DNA from: Pandoraea sp.
GTDB taxonomy: Bacteria; Pseudomonadota; Gammaproteobacteria; Burkholderiales; Burkholderiaceae
Assembly: GCF_004297875.1 (NCBI RefSeq)
Contig: NZ_SCSK01000047.1
Location: 52,220-116,219, forward strand
Length of the DNA stretch: 64,000 nt
Reading direction: 5' to 3'
In this document: piece by piece, positions 11,753 through 21,488 of the stretch
Layout of the letters: each line of letters starts with the position of its first letter
How positions within the stretch are numbered: position 1 is the first letter of the stretch
Made by a program: the position numbers and the translations under genes
The notes under the pieces: model-generated
Seen by the model: the letters and a program-made list of their open reading frames with translations, nothing else
What the model was told of the DNA's origin: nothing
Databases searched by the model: none

Positions 11753-12391
11753 ATGACGAACACCCATACGCTGGATGTTCTCAAATCGTTCATTTCGCTG
11801 TTGGCGCTGATCAACCCGGTAGGCGCCATCCCGCTGTTCATCAGCCTGACGGAGCAGCAAACACCCGCCGAGAAGCACGCCACGCTCCGGACGACAGCGA
11901 TTTCGGTGGCGCTGGTGGTGGCTTGCTCGGCGCTGTTCGGCGAGCGAATCATTCATTTTTTCGGGATCTCGGTGGCGTCGCTGGAAGTCGGCGGGGGCGT
12001 GATCATGTTGTTGATGGCTGTCAACATGCTGAATGCGCAGGTTGGCAACACGCGCTCCACCGCCGAGGAGCGCGACGAAGCGGGGGCGCGCCAGAACGTG
12101 GCGGTCGTGCCGTTGGCGATCCCGCTGTTGACGGGACCGGGAACGATCAGCACGGTAATCGTCTACGCCGGACGGTCCCAGCATTGGTATGACCTGTTGT
12201 TCCTGTTGGCAGTCGGGGCGTTGCTCGGGTTTGTCACTTGGCTGGCCTTGCGCATGGCCGAGCCGATTGAAGGCTGGATCGGCCGCACCGGCATCAATGT
12301 CGGCACCCGACTGATGGGTTTGATTCTGTCCGCATTGGCGGTGGAATTTATCGTGGATGGTTTGAAAATACTGTTGCCAGGTTTGAGATGA
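11753..12391 (+). CDS. MarC-family integral membrane protein
   Basis: A 212-aa protein with six hydrophobic segments; the NPVGAIPLF and [14 protein letters not shown] repeats are the MarC/UPF0056 hallmarks. Its function is unknown. It is embedded between hisB and hisH, overlapping hisH by four bases (ATGA), an arrangement common in Burkholderiaceae, so it is probably co-transcribed with the his genes. Confidence 0.9.
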   Translation: MTNTHTLDVLKSFISLLALINPVGAIPLFISLTEQQTPAEKHATLRTTAISVALVVACSALFGERIIHFFGISVASLEVGGGVIMLLMAVNMLNAQVGNTRSTAEERDEAGARQNVAVVPLAIPLLTGPGTISTVIVYAGRSQHWYDLLFLLAVGALLGFVTWLALRMAEPIEGWIGRTGINVGTRLMGLILSALAVEFIVDGLKILLPGLR

Positions 12392-13032
12392 CGAACAAGA
12401 TTGCGATTGTCGACTATGGGATGGGCAATATCCGCTCGGTCTATCAGGCCCTGCGTGCCGCCGCGCCGCAAGCCGACGTCCACGTCAGCGCCGATGCCGG
12501 CCGGATCCTGGCGGCCGATCGCGTCGTTTTGCCCGGTCAGGGGGCAATGCCCGACTGCATGCGCAGCCTGCGCGAATCGGGTCTGCGCGATGCGGTGCTG
12601 GAAGTCGCACGGCGCGGCAGCCCGTTGCTGGGCGTGTGCGTTGGCGAACAGATGTTGTTCGACGCGAGCGAGGAAGGCGATACGCCGGGGCTCGGTTTGT
12701 TACCCGGCAAGGTGGTGCGCTTCAGGCTGGAAGGCCGCCTGCAGGACGACGGCTCCCGTTTCAAGGTGCCGCAGATGGGCTGGAATCGCGTCCATCAGCG
12801 CCGCTCGCATGCCCTGTGGCAGGGCATTGCGGACAATAGCTATTTCTATTTCGTGCACAGCTACTACGTGCAGCCGGCCAACGAGGCCGATATCGTCGGC
12901 GAAACCGAGTACGGCGTGCGCTTTACGTGCGCGGTGGCAAACGCTAATATTTTCGCGACGCAGTTTCACCCTGAAAAAAGCGCAGAGGCGGGCCTGACCT
13001 TATATCGCAATTTTGTTCACTGGAACCCCTGA
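12388..13032 (+). CDS. hisH: Imidazole glycerol phosphate synthase, glutaminase subunit
   Basis: Class I glutamine amidotransferase that feeds ammonia to HisF. The catalytic triad is visible: C84 in GVCVGEQ, and H194 and E196 in QFHPEKS. The 214-aa length is normal. It is coupled to marC; about 170 bases without a gene separate it from hisA. Confidence 0.95.
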   Translation: MTNKIAIVDYGMGNIRSVYQALRAAAPQADVHVSADAGRILAADRVVLPGQGAMPDCMRSLRESGLRDAVLEVARRGSPLLGVCVGEQMLFDASEEGDTPGLGLLPGKVVRFRLEGRLQDDGSRFKVPQMGWNRVHQRRSHALWQGIADNSYFYFVHSYYVQPANEADIVGETEYGVRFTCAVANANIFATQFHPEKSAEAGLTLYRNFVHWNP

Positions 13033-13202
13033 AATCTTCCTGCGGCGGGGCTTGGCGCGGTCACCGCGATCCGAGCGCCGGTGCGGGATACCCATCGCGC
13101 CGCATGTTGTACTAATATGAACCCGACACGCCGTCGCCAAGCCTGGCTAGTATCGCAGCCGGCCTGATTCCTTTCTTTTACTTGTAAGCGTCACGATTAT
13201 CT

Positions 13203-13952
13203 ATGCTGCTCATCCCGGCCATCGACCTGAAAGACGGTCAATGTGTTCGCCTCAAGCAAGGCGATATGGATCAAGCCACCGTGTTTTCCGAAGACCCCGC
13301 CGCCATGGCGCGCCATTGGGTGGAACAAGGGGCTCGCCGGCTGCATCTTGTCGACCTGAACGGCGCCTTTGCCGGCAAGCCCCGCAATGAGGCGGCCATC
13401 CGCTCGATCATTGCGGAGGTTGGCGACGAAGTGCCGGTGCAGCTGGGCGGCGGTATTCGCGATCTGAACACGATCGAGCGTTATCTCGACGGCGGTCTGT
13501 CCTACGTCATCATCGGCACCGCGGCGGTCAAGAATCCGGGTTTCCTCAAGGACGCCTGTGCAGCCTTCGGCGGCCATATCATCGTCGGACTCGACGCCAA
13601 GGACGGCAAGGTCGCCACCGACGGATGGAGCAAGCTGACCGGCCACGAGGTCGTCGATCTGGCACGCAAGTTCGAGGACTACGGCGTCGAGGCGATCGTC
13701 TATACCGACATCGGCCGTGACGGCATGCTGCAGGGGATCAATATCGACGCAACGGTGCGCCTGGCGCAAGCCGTCACGGTGTCGGTGATTGCCAGTGGCG
13801 GTCTGTCCAGGCTCGACGATATCAACGCGCTTTGCGCGGTCGAAAGCGAAGGCGTCGACGGCGTGATTTGCGGCCGCGCGATCTATTCCGGCGAATTGAA
13901 TTTCGCCAGCGCGCAAGACCGCGCAGACCAATTGAGCGAAGGAGCGGCGTAG
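13203..13952 (+). CDS. hisA: ProFAR isomerase
   Basis: A 249-aa TIM-barrel isomerase with the general acid/base aspartates in AIDLKDG and YTDIGRDGM and phosphate-binding loops GGGIRD and ASGGL. It provides PRFAR to HisF/HisH, which flank it. Confidence 0.95.
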   Translation: MLLIPAIDLKDGQCVRLKQGDMDQATVFSEDPAAMARHWVEQGARRLHLVDLNGAFAGKPRNEAAIRSIIAEVGDEVPVQLGGGIRDLNTIERYLDGGLSYVIIGTAAVKNPGFLKDACAAFGGHIIVGLDAKDGKVATDGWSKLTGHEVVDLARKFEDYGVEAIVYTDIGRDGMLQGINIDATVRLAQAVTVSVIASGGLSRLDDINALCAVESEGVDGVICGRAIYSGELNFASAQDRADQLSEGAA

Positions 13953-13977
13953 CCGGCCGGCGGCCGCGCGCACATCT

Positions 13978-14757
13978 ATGGCACTACCCAAACGCATTAT
14001 CCCCTGTCTTGATGTGACGGCAGGACGAGTTGTCAAAGGGGTCAATTTCGTCGAACTGCGCGACGCCGGAGATCCCGTCGAAATCGCGCGCCGCTACGGT
14101 GACCAGGGCGCCGACGAACTGACCTTTCTCGACATCACGGCGACGTCTGACGGGCGTGACCTGATTTTGCCGATCATCGAGGCCGTTGCAGCGCAGGTAT
14201 TCATTCCGCTGACCGTCGGCGGCGGCGTGCGCACGGTGCCGGATGTGCGGCGCCTGCTCAACGCCGGTGCCGACAAGGTCAGCATGAACTCCTCTGCCGT
14301 GGCCGATCCACAACTGGTGGGCGACGCCGCCGGCAAATACGGCTCTCAATGCATCGTCGTGGCGATCGACGCCAAGCGCAGCGCCAGCGCCGAGGCCGGC
14401 GAGGCGCCCCGCTGGGAGGTCTTCACGCACGGCGGGCGCAAGGGCACCGGGCTCGACGTGATCGAGTGGGCCAGGCGCGTCGAATCTCTCGGCGCCGGCG
14501 AAATCCTGCTCACCAGCATGGATCGAGATGGCACGAAGAATGGATTCGACCTTGCGCTCACACGCGCGGTGTCGGACGCCGTCGGCATTCCGGTGATTGC
14601 CTCCGGCGGGGTCGGCAGCCTGGCCGATCTGGCCGACGGCATCACGCAGGGGCACGCCGACGCGGTGCTGGCCGCCAGCATTTTCCATTATGGCGAGTTC
14701 ACGGTGGGGCAGGCCAAGCGCTACATGGCAGACCACGGCATTGCCGTGAGGCTCTAG
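13978..14757 (+). CDS. hisF: Imidazole glycerol phosphate synthase, cyclase subunit
   Basis: A 259-aa TIM barrel. The catalytic aspartates are in [12 protein letters not shown] (D11) and VVAIDAKR. It forms the complex with HisH that makes IGP and AICAR. Confidence 0.95.
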   Translation: MALPKRIIPCLDVTAGRVVKGVNFVELRDAGDPVEIARRYGDQGADELTFLDITATSDGRDLILPIIEAVAAQVFIPLTVGGGVRTVPDVRRLLNAGADKVSMNSSAVADPQLVGDAAGKYGSQCIVVAIDAKRSASAEAGEAPRWEVFTHGGRKGTGLDVIEWARRVESLGAGEILLTSMDRDGTKNGFDLALTRAVSDAVGIPVIASGGVGSLADLADGITQGHADAVLAASIFHYGEFTVGQAKRYMADHGIAVRL

Positions 14758-14822
14758 CTCGGGCATCCACTGGCGCTTGTGAATCGGCAGGTGCCAACGA
14801 ACCGCAACAACAGGACACGATC

Positions 14823-15221
14823 ATGTCTGCGAACTGGCTGGACAAAGTGAATTGGGACGAACGCGGGCTGGTGCCTGCGATCGCCCAGGAGGTCGGCAGC
14901 AACGATGTGCTGATGGTCGCGTGGATGAATCGCGAGGCACTGGCGCGCACGGTCGAGACGGGCGAAGCGGTTTACTGGTCGCGCTCGCGCAACCGGCTAT
15001 GGCACAAGGGCGAGGAATCCGGCCACGTGCAGGCGGTCCACGAAATCCGTCTGGACTGCGATGAAGACGTGGTGCTGCTCAAGGTCGAGCAGCGCGGCGG
15101 CATCGCCTGCCACACGGGGCGGCACGCCTGTTTCTTTCAGAAGTTCGAGGGCAATGCGGCCGATGGCACCTGGACCGCGGTCGAGCCGGTACTAAAAGAT
15201 CCGCACTGCATTTACAAGTAA
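14823..15221 (+). CDS. hisI: Phosphoribosyl-AMP cyclohydrolase
   Basis: A 132-aa stand-alone HisI domain that opens the adenine ring of PR-AMP. The zinc/magnesium-binding features DCDEDV and [13 protein letters not shown] are present. The frame is open far upstream inside hisF, but the ATG at 14823 follows hisF and starts the normal N-terminus. HisI and HisE are separate proteins here, unlike in E. coli. Confidence 0.95.
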   Translation: MSANWLDKVNWDERGLVPAIAQEVGSNDVLMVAWMNREALARTVETGEAVYWSRSRNRLWHKGEESGHVQAVHEIRLDCDEDVVLLKVEQRGGIACHTGRHACFFQKFEGNAADGTWTAVEPVLKDPHCIYK

Positions 15222-15233
15222 ATAGGTCCCAGC

Positions 15234-15599
15234 ATGAGCGATACCCTGCGCCGCCTGGCGGCTGTCATCGAATCCCGCAAGGGTGGCGATCCCGAGAAGT
15301 CGTATGTGGCTCGCCTGTTTCATAAGGGCGACGATGGCATCCTCAAGAAGATCGGCGAGGAAGCCACCGAAGTCGTGATGGCGGCCAAGGACGCCCAGCA
15401 TGCGGGCAACCAGGGCGATACGCGCGCCAGGCTGGTCGGCGAAACAGCCGATCTCTGGTTTCATTGCATGGTGATGCTGGCCCACCACGGCCTGTCGCCG
15501 GATGACGTACTGGCCGAACTGGGGCGTCGCGAAGGGCTCTCGGGCATCGAGGAAAAGGCCCTGCGCAAGGTGCGCGCGCGCGAGCAGGCGGGCGACTGA
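15234..15599 (+). CDS. hisE: Phosphoribosyl-ATP pyrophosphatase
   Basis: A 121-aa all-alpha MazG-like NTP pyrophosphohydrolase. The E-E-A-T-E and ETADLWFH metal-binding motifs are present. It lies 12 bases after hisI. Confidence 0.94.
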   Translation: MSDTLRRLAAVIESRKGGDPEKSYVARLFHKGDDGILKKIGEEATEVVMAAKDAQHAGNQGDTRARLVGETADLWFHCMVMLAHHGLSPDDVLAELGRREGLSGIEEKALRKVRAREQAGD

Positions 15600-15642
15600 G
15601 TCGCCTGCGGCGCATCTCACCATTACTTGTCGGGAAGACCTG

Positions 15643-16005
15643 ATGACCGATTATCCTGCGATGCACACGCCGCTCGACGCCGAAAAAGATGAGAAGCTTC
15701 GCAAGCTCACGCATATTCTGTACGCGTTGTACGCCATCTTCTGGCTGACCGGCGGGGTGACCGCCCTGGTGGCGATCATTATTAATTACGTCAAGCGAGA
15801 CGACGTCGCCGGCACGCTTTACGAATCTCATTTCGACTGGCAAATTCGCACGTTCTGGTGGTCGGTTCTCTGGGGCGTGATCGGTGTGGCGCTGGCTCTG
15901 GTGCTGGTCGGCTTTGCCGTGCTGTGGGTGCTGGGCATCTGGACGCTTTACCGCATCGTCAAGGGTTGGCTCTATCTCCATGACGGCAAGCGCATGTACT
16001 CATGA
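15643..16005 (+). CDS. Small DUF4870-type membrane protein
   Basis: A 120-aa protein with three hydrophobic segments (about 25-48, 66-100 and the end) and an acidic, charged N-terminus. It resembles DUF4870/Tic20-like inner-membrane proteins that sit between hisE and the HIT gene in related genomes. The start was moved from an in-frame upstream codon inside hisE to 15643, which begins MTDYPAM after a GGGAAG-like ribosome site. Function unknown. Confidence 0.8.
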   Translation: MTDYPAMHTPLDAEKDEKLRKLTHILYALYAIFWLTGGVTALVAIIINYVKRDDVAGTLYESHFDWQIRTFWWSVLWGVIGVALALVLVGFAVLWVLGIWTLYRIVKGWLYLHDGKRMYS

Positions 16006-16059
16006 TGGCGACCCGGCCATGACAACGTCGCGCCGCGCGACTCAAAAAAACGAGGGCAT

Positions 16060-16431
16060 ATGAGTCACGAAAACTGTATCTTCTGCAAGATCGCCGCCGG
16101 CCAAATTCCCGGCAAGCGAGTGTTCGAGGACGACCAGCTGATCGTCATTCACGACATCAACCCTGCCGCGAAGCTGCACTTGCTGGTCATCCCCAGGCGG
16201 CACATCGAGACGCTGGCCGATTGCCGGCTCGAAAATCCGGCGGATCAGGCGTTGCTTGGTAGAATGCTTGCGTTGGCGCCCAATCTGGCGCGTGAGCAAG
16301 GCCATGGTTATGCCGATGGCGCAGGCGGTTTCCGTGTGGTAATTAATACGGGGCCGGATGGCGGCCAGGAGGTCTATCATTTACATATGCATGTGCTGGC
16401 CGGACCACGGCCATGGAAGCGCATGGGGTGA
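16060..16431 (+). CDS. hinT: HIT-family nucleotide hydrolase (HinT-like)
   Basis: A 123-aa histidine-triad protein with the catalytic HLHMHVL motif near residue 107 and the zinc-site CIFC at residues 6-9. HinT-type enzymes hydrolyse purine phosphoramidates. It sits between the his and tat genes as in many beta-proteobacteria. Confidence 0.9.
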   Translation: MSHENCIFCKIAAGQIPGKRVFEDDQLIVIHDINPAAKLHLLVIPRRHIETLADCRLENPADQALLGRMLALAPNLAREQGHGYADGAGGFRVVINTGPDGGQEVYHLHMHVLAGPRPWKRMG

Positions 16432-16553
16432 CGGTGTGGCAACCGGTCAAATACCGGACACCACGGGTTTTTTGAAGGGGTTGACGCCCATCCGAGTGGA
16501 GCGGCGTCGTGTTCGCCGAGCGGCATCGCCGCGCGGCTGCAAGGAGAGAGGAT

Positions 16554-16805
16554 ATGGGTTCGTTGAGCATTTGGCATTGGCTGATCGTGCTGGTCATCGT
16601 GATGATGGTGTTCGGCACCAAGAAGTTGCGCAATATTGGCAGCGACTTGGGTGGCGCGGTCAAGGGTTTCAAGGAAGGCATGAAGGAGAGCGATAGCACT
16701 GCAGCGGCGTCATCCGCCGCCGAGAAGCCGGCTGTGAAAGAACTGCGCGATGGCGACGCGATCGACGTCGAAGTCAAGGATAGCAGCGGCCACAAGCAAG
16801 GTTGA
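16554..16805 (+). CDS. tatA: Twin-arginine translocase subunit TatA
   Basis: An 83-aa protein with one N-terminal membrane helix ([16 protein letters not shown]), the FGTKKL hinge and an amphipathic helix ([11 protein letters not shown]), then an acidic tail. It forms the pore of the Tat pathway for folded proteins. The start at 16554 (MGSLSIWHW) is chosen over an in-frame upstream ATG because AAGGAG precedes it. Confidence 0.93.
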   Translation: MGSLSIWHWLIVLVIVMMVFGTKKLRNIGSDLGGAVKGFKEGMKESDSTAAASSAAEKPAVKELRDGDAIDVEVKDSSGHKQG

Positions 16806-16815
16806 GGCGCGCGGC

Positions 16816-17328
16816 ATGTTCGATTTCGATCTTTCCAAGATGATGCTGATCGGTATCGTGGCGCTGGTCGTCATCGGTCCCGAGCGTTTGCCCAAGGTGG
16901 CGCGTACCGCGGGCGCGCTGTTCGGCCGGGCGCAACGCTATATCAACGACGTCAAGGCTGAGGTCAGCCGCGAAATCGAACTCGATGGCCTGCGTTCCAT
17001 GCGCGCGGAATTCGAGGACGCAGCCCGTCAGACCGAAGCGGCCATCCGCAAGAATCTAAAGGAGCAGGAAACCGCGCTCAACGAAGCCTGGCAAGGCGCG
17101 GTAGCGGGGGATGACGCGACTGCCGGGACGACCGACGGCATGATCGAGTCGCGTATCGGCAGTTCGTTGCGAACAACGACCAAGCGCCGCAACTGGCGCG
17201 TACGCCAGAGTGCGACACCGGTGTGGTTCAAGAAGGCGAGTCTCAAACGGACCCAGGTGCAGTCGGCGGCGGCGCGCGTGGCGCGCCACACGCCGGCCCG
17301 CATGCGGCGGCCGGCCAGATTCTTCTAA
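16816..17328 (+). CDS. tatB: Twin-arginine translocase subunit TatB
   Basis: 170 aa. The N-terminus MFDFDLSKMMLIGIVALVVIGPERLPK is typical of TatB (E-R-L-P after the helix), followed by a long charged helix. It recognises signal peptides with TatC. The Arg-rich C-terminus (last 40 residues) is variable between genera. Confidence 0.93.
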   Translation: MFDFDLSKMMLIGIVALVVIGPERLPKVARTAGALFGRAQRYINDVKAEVSREIELDGLRSMRAEFEDAARQTEAAIRKNLKEQETALNEAWQGAVAGDDATAGTTDGMIESRIGSSLRTTTKRRNWRVRQSATPVWFKKASLKRTQVQSAAARVARHTPARMRRPARFF

Positions 17329-17379
17329 TAATGCGGCGCCAGTCCGGCGAACCGCGATAACCTTTCATTAAGGTCGGGC

Positions 17380-18171
17380 GTGAGCGACGACAACCAAGTT
17401 TCGGATGAGGGCAACGAAACCTTCATCTCGCATCTGATCGAATTGCGTGACCGGATCATTCGGGCAGGCGCTTCGGTTATCGTGATTTTCTTCGGGCTGG
17501 TGTACTGGGCGCCGGATATTTTCCGGCTGCTGTCGCGGCCGCTGACGCGCAATCTTCCGGCCGGCGGCAAGATGATCGTGACCGACGTGACCGGCTCGTT
17601 TTTCGTGCCGATGAAAGTCACGATGATGGTCGCCTTCGTCATCGCGCTGCCATTCGTGTTGTACCAGGCCTGGGCGTTCATTGCGCCGGGGTTGTACAAG
17701 CATGAAAAAAAATTGGTCATGCCGCTGGTGGTCAGCAGCTATGTGCTGTTCCTGCTGGGGATGGTCTTCGCGTACTTTCTGGTGTTTCCCACCATCTTTC
17801 ATTTCATGGCGCATTACAACGCCCCGTTGGGTGCGCAGATGAACACCGACATCGATAACTACGTCAGCTTCGTGCTGACCATGTTCCTTGCGTTCGGCGT
17901 GACATTCGAGGTGCCGGTGGTGCTGGTGGTGCTGGTGCGCATGGGTTTCGTCAGCATCGCCAAGCTCAAGCAGATGCGCCCCTACGCGGTCGTCGGCGCG
18001 TTCATCATCGCTGCCGTCGTCACGCCGCCCGACATGCTCTCAATGATGATGCTCGCGGTGCCCTTGTGCCTGCTTTACGAATTCGGCATCATCGCGGCTC
18101 GCCTGTGGGCCAGGGGACGGCCGGATGAGGATACCGACGAGGCCGACGAGGCGGAGGAATCCGCGTCCTGA
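17380..18171 (+). CDS. tatC: Twin-arginine translocase subunit TatC
   Basis: A 263-aa protein with six membrane helices and the conserved N-terminal F-I-S-H-L-I-E-L-R-D-R segment, the core of the signal-peptide receptor. The start codon is GTG. The C-terminal 15 residues are Asp/Glu-rich. Confidence 0.94.
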   Translation: MSDDNQVSDEGNETFISHLIELRDRIIRAGASVIVIFFGLVYWAPDIFRLLSRPLTRNLPAGGKMIVTDVTGSFFVPMKVTMMVAFVIALPFVLYQAWAFIAPGLYKHEKKLVMPLVVSSYVLFLLGMVFAYFLVFPTIFHFMAHYNAPLGAQMNTDIDNYVSFVLTMFLAFGVTFEVPVVLVVLVRMGFVSIAKLKQMRPYAVVGAFIIAAVVTPPDMLSMMMLAVPLCLLYEFGIIAARLWARGRPDEDTDEADEAEESAS

Positions 18172-18245
18172 GTGTCGCCCCCCGACCGGGCGCTGCGCGC
18201 GGCTCACCGCGCGTCGGCGCTGAGGCGCTGACTCACGAGCGACCG

Positions 18246-19439
18246 TTACTCGGTGCTGCCGCCATCGTCCGATTGCGGCGGCGGCGGCGGGCGTTTGCCG
18301 ATCGACACTGTGATATCCATCGGCTTTTGCTTGCGCAGTACGTGCAGGACGGCAGCGCTGCCGGGCTTGAGCTGCGCGATGACGTTCAGCAGTTGCGACG
18401 TATCTGTAATCGATTGCTTGTTGACCTGGGTGAGAATGTCACCCGGTTGAATGCCGCCAAGGTCGGCCGGCCCGCCTTGCACGACGCCGGCGACGATCAC
18501 CCCGGTGTCCTGCTGCAGGTTGAACGATTCGGCGATGTCGGAGGTAATATCCTGCGGCTCGACGCCGATCCAGCCACGCGTCACCGCACCGGTCGTGATG
18601 ATGCTCTCCATCACCGAGCGCGCGGTGGACACTGGAATGGCGAAGCCGATCCCCATGTTGCCGCCGTTGCGCGAGTAGATTGCCGTATTGATGCCAACCA
18701 GGTTGCCCTGCGTGTCCACCAGCGCGCCGCCCGAATTTCCGGGATTGATCGCAGCATCCGTCTGGATGAAGTTTTCGAACGCACTGATGTCGAGATGATT
18801 GCGCCCCAGCGCACTGATGATGCCCATCGTCACCGTCTGGCCGACGCCAAACGGGTTGCCAATAGCCAGCACGACGTCCCCGACATGGACGCGGTCCATA
18901 CGACCGAGCGTGATGGCGGGCAAATGATCGAGATTGATCTTCAGTACCGCGAGATCGGTTTCCGGATCGCTGCCTACCAGCTTGGCGGCCGCTTTACGGC
19001 CATCCGAGAGCGCCACCTCGATCTCGTTGGCACCCGCGACCACATGATGGTTGGTTAGAATGTATCCGTCGGAACTGACGATAACGCCCGAGCCCAGGCT
19101 CGACACCGGTTCCTGGTGCACGGCGCCGCCGTCGCCGAAGAAATAGCGGAATAGCGGATCGTTTGCGCGCGGATCGGGGCGCGGGCCGGTATCCTTGCTC
19201 GAAAAAATGCTGACCACCGCTGGCGTCGCGCGCTCGGCTGCGTCGGCGTATGAGCCAGGCGCCGGCTTGTCGCTGAAGCTGGGAGCGACTTCCTGAAGGG
19301 CGATGATCGGGCTGGCCAGTTGACGTCCGAACGAGCCTTGGCGCTGCAGCCACTGCGGTTTAAGCGTCGCAACGATGAACAGCAGTGCCAGCAGGACCGT
19401 CACGGCTTGCGCAAATAACAGCCAGAAGCGTCTGAGCAT
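18246..19439 (-). CDS. Membrane-anchored DegS/DegP-type serine protease
   Basis: A 397-aa periplasmic trypsin-like protease. It has one N-terminal anchor (8-26), a protease domain with the triad H132 (TNHHV), D162 (TDLAVLK) and S236 (GNSGG), and a single PDZ domain (about 287-378). One anchor plus one PDZ is the DegS architecture; DegP/MucD would have a cleaved signal and usually two PDZ domains. It ends in a short polyproline/acidic tail. It converges on tatC and is divergent from the Nif3-like gene only 16 bases away. Confidence 0.9.
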   Translation of the reverse strand: MLRRFWLLFAQAVTVLLALLFIVATLKPQWLQRQGSFGRQLASPIIALQEVAPSFSDKPAPGSYADAAERATPAVVSIFSSKDTGPRPDPRANDPLFRYFFGDGGAVHQEPVSSLGSGVIVSSDGYILTNHHVVAGANEIEVALSDGRKAAAKLVGSDPETDLAVLKINLDHLPAITLGRMDRVHVGDVVLAIGNPFGVGQTVTMGIISALGRNHLDISAFENFIQTDAAINPGNSGGALVDTQGNLVGINTAIYSRNGGNMGIGFAIPVSTARSVMESIITTGAVTRGWIGVEPQDITSDIAESFNLQQDTGVIVAGVVQGGPADLGGIQPGDILTQVNKQSITDTSQLLNVIAQLKPGSAAVLHVLRKQKPMDITVSIGKRPPPPPQSDDGGSTE

Positions 19440-19455
19440 GTAAGGGATATGGACG

Positions 19456-20202
19456 ATGAACCGAGTTGAACTGGAATTGTATCTGAACGAAGCCCTGCAA
19501 ACCGCGCAATTTCGAGATTACTGCCCCAACGGGCTGCAAGTCGAAGGGCGTCCCGAAGTGAATCGGTTGATCACTGGCGTCACGGCCAGCCAGGCCCTGC
19601 TCGAGGAAGCCATGCGGTGGCAGGCCGATGCCGTGCTGGTGCATCACGGCTACTTCTGGAAGGGCGAGGACCCCCGCATCGTCGGCTACAAGCGGCGACG
19701 TCTGGGCCTGTTGCTTGCCCATGACATCAATCTGTTTGCCTACCATTTGCCGCTCGACGCGCATCCCGAGCTCGGCAATAACGCGCAGCTTGGCGCCCGG
19801 CTCGGGTTGAGCGCAACGGATCGTTTCGGCCCTGACCAACTGGGCTGGCTGGGCACGCTCGAGACGCCCACGGATGCCGGCGCGCTGGCTGAACGGGTCG
19901 CTGCGGCGCTGGGGCGCACGCCATTACTGCTGGGTGAGCCCGGCCGGTTGGTGCGGCGCGTGGCGTGGTGCACTGGTGCGGCGCAGAGCATGTTCGAGGC
20001 GGCCGTGGCAACCGGCGCCGATGTCTACCTCAGCGGCGAGGTCTCGGAACAGACCACCCATCTGGCGCGCGAGACGGGCATCGTCTATATCGCGGCCGGG
20101 CATCACGCCACCGAACGCTGGGGTGTCATGGCGCTGGGCGAGCACCTGGCCCAGCGCTTCGGCATCGAGCACCGTTTCGTCGACATCGCCAATCCGGTGT
20201 GA
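19456..20202 (+). CDS. Nif3-like dinuclear metal-centre protein
   Basis: A 248-aa member of the NIF3/YbgI family (GTP cyclohydrolase I type 2 homologue). Metal ligands are seen in [26 protein letters not shown] and [10 protein letters not shown]. The biochemical role is not established for this family. It is divergent from the protease gene with almost no spacer, so their promoters must lie inside one another's genes or in the 16-base gap. Confidence 0.9.
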   Translation: MNRVELELYLNEALQTAQFRDYCPNGLQVEGRPEVNRLITGVTASQALLEEAMRWQADAVLVHHGYFWKGEDPRIVGYKRRRLGLLLAHDINLFAYHLPLDAHPELGNNAQLGARLGLSATDRFGPDQLGWLGTLETPTDAGALAERVAAALGRTPLLLGEPGRLVRRVAWCTGAAQSMFEAAVATGADVYLSGEVSEQTTHLARETGIVYIAAGHHATERWGVMALGEHLAQRFGIEHRFVDIANPV

Positions 20203-20234
20203 ACCGGGGCTGTACGTTCCGGCTCAATGAGGAT

Positions 20235-20666
20235 TTATTTTTTCAGGCTGTCGCGAATTTCACGCAATAACAGGATATCTTCTGGGGTAGGCGCGGGCGG
20301 TGCGGGCGGCGGCTCTTTTCGCAGACGGTTGACCTGCTTGACCATCACGAAGATGATGAAGGCCAGGATGATAAAGTTCAGCAAGGCAGTGATGAAGCTG
20401 CCATAGCCGAGCACCGCGACGCCGGCCTTCGTCAGGTCGGCATACGATTCCGGATTGCCCTTGAAGGTTGGCGGAATCGCGGCAAGCCTGATGAAATGAT
20501 TTGAGAAATCCAGACCGCCGAACAAGGCCCCGACCACTGGCATGATGAGATCCTTGACGACTGAATCGACGATTTTGCCGAAGGCGGCGCCGATGATGAC
20601 GCCCACCGCCAGATCCATCACATTGCCTTTGAGTGCGAATGTCTTGAATTCCTGCAGCATACTCAT
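20235..20666 (-). CDS. mscL: Large-conductance mechanosensitive channel MscL
   Basis: A 143-aa channel that opens on hypo-osmotic shock. TM1 carries [19 protein letters not shown]2 is near residues 75-105, and the C-terminal helix [13 protein letters not shown] is present. The start at 20666 (MSMLQEF) follows a GGGAGG ribosome site; a longer upstream reading frame has no support. Confidence 0.95.
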   Translation of the reverse strand: MSMLQEFKTFALKGNVMDLAVGVIIGAAFGKIVDSVVKDLIMPVVGALFGGLDFSNHFIRLAAIPPTFKGNPESYADLTKAGVAVLGYGSFITALLNFIILAFIIFVMVKQVNRLRKEPPPAPPAPTPEDILLLREIRDSLKK

Positions 20667-20824
20667 GCTAAACCTCCCGCTGTTGGTTTTGTTTCGCGCC
20701 GGTCGAGACTGCACGACGATCATGAACAAATACGCGCCTGGCGTCAATGCAAGGCGCTGGTCGATACCGAGATGCGTTATGACGGCGATACCTGCCAACA
20801 GACGGGTCGCCGAGGGTGGTGGAG

Positions 20825-20830
20825 TATAAT
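20825..20830 (+). promoter_or_regulatory. Probable -10 box of petABC
   Basis: TATAAT, 42 bases before the petA ATG, in the mscL/petA divergent region. The -35 region is not recognisable. Confidence 0.45.
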
Positions 20831-20872
20831 TTACGGTTGACGGAAAATCCAAATTCAAACTTGGGGACTGTG

Positions 20873-21487
20873 ATGGGTGACAATCAACAAAAAAAAGTCG
20901 ACAACAGCCGCCGAACTTGGCTAATCGCAACGTCTGTCGTCGGAGGAGTCGGCGGTGTAGCAACCCTGGTGCCTTTCGTCAGTTCAATGGAGCCCTCGGA
21001 ACGCGCCAAGGCGGGGGGGGCGCCGGTCGAGGCGGACATCAGCGGTCTCAAGCCCGGCGACAAGATGACCGTCAGCTGGCGCGGTTTGCCGGTCTGGATC
21101 GTGCGGCGTACCCCCGATGAAATGGCCTCCCTGAGCGCCGACACCAGTCAGCTGGCAGACCCCGATTCAAAAAGTCCGTTCAATTACCCGATGCCGTCCT
21201 ACTGCGAGAACCCTTACCGGGCCCGCGTCGAGCACAAAGACATCCTCGTCGTCATCGGCATCTGCACTCACCTCGGTTGCATTCCTTCCGGTCCGTTCGA
21301 AGCCGATATTGTTCCGGCTCTCGGCAACTATCCTGGCTTCTTCTGCCCCTGTCACGGTTCGACCTACGATATGTCCGGGCGGGTCTTCAAGAACAAGCCG
21401 GCGCCCAAGAATCTCGATGTCCCCCGTTACATGTACCTGTCCGACACGCACATGGTGATCGGTAAAGACGAAAAAGGAGAGGCGTAA
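20873..21487 (+). CDS. petA: Ubiquinol-cytochrome c reductase Rieske iron-sulfur subunit
   Basis: A 204-aa subunit of respiratory complex III. After an N-terminal Tat-like segment (SRRTWLIAT) and a membrane helix come the two Rieske [2Fe-2S] motifs, CTHLGC and CPCHGS, each giving Cys and His ligands. The ATG at 20873 (MGDNQQKK) is preferred over an upstream in-frame start at 20816, which lies next to the -10 box. The neighbouring tatABC genes encode the route such proteins use. Confidence 0.95.
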   Translation: MGDNQQKKVDNSRRTWLIATSVVGGVGGVATLVPFVSSMEPSERAKAGGAPVEADISGLKPGDKMTVSWRGLPVWIVRRTPDEMASLSADTSQLADPDSKSPFNYPMPSYCENPYRARVEHKDILVVIGICTHLGCIPSGPFEADIVPALGNYPGFFCPCHGSTYDMSGRVFKNKPAPKNLDVPRYMYLSDTHMVIGKDEKGEA

Positions 21488-21488
21488 C

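Noticed and set aside
14349..14822. Upstream extension of hisI inside hisF
   Set aside because: Arg/His-rich out-of-frame translation of hisF; the real HisI N-terminus starts at 14823.
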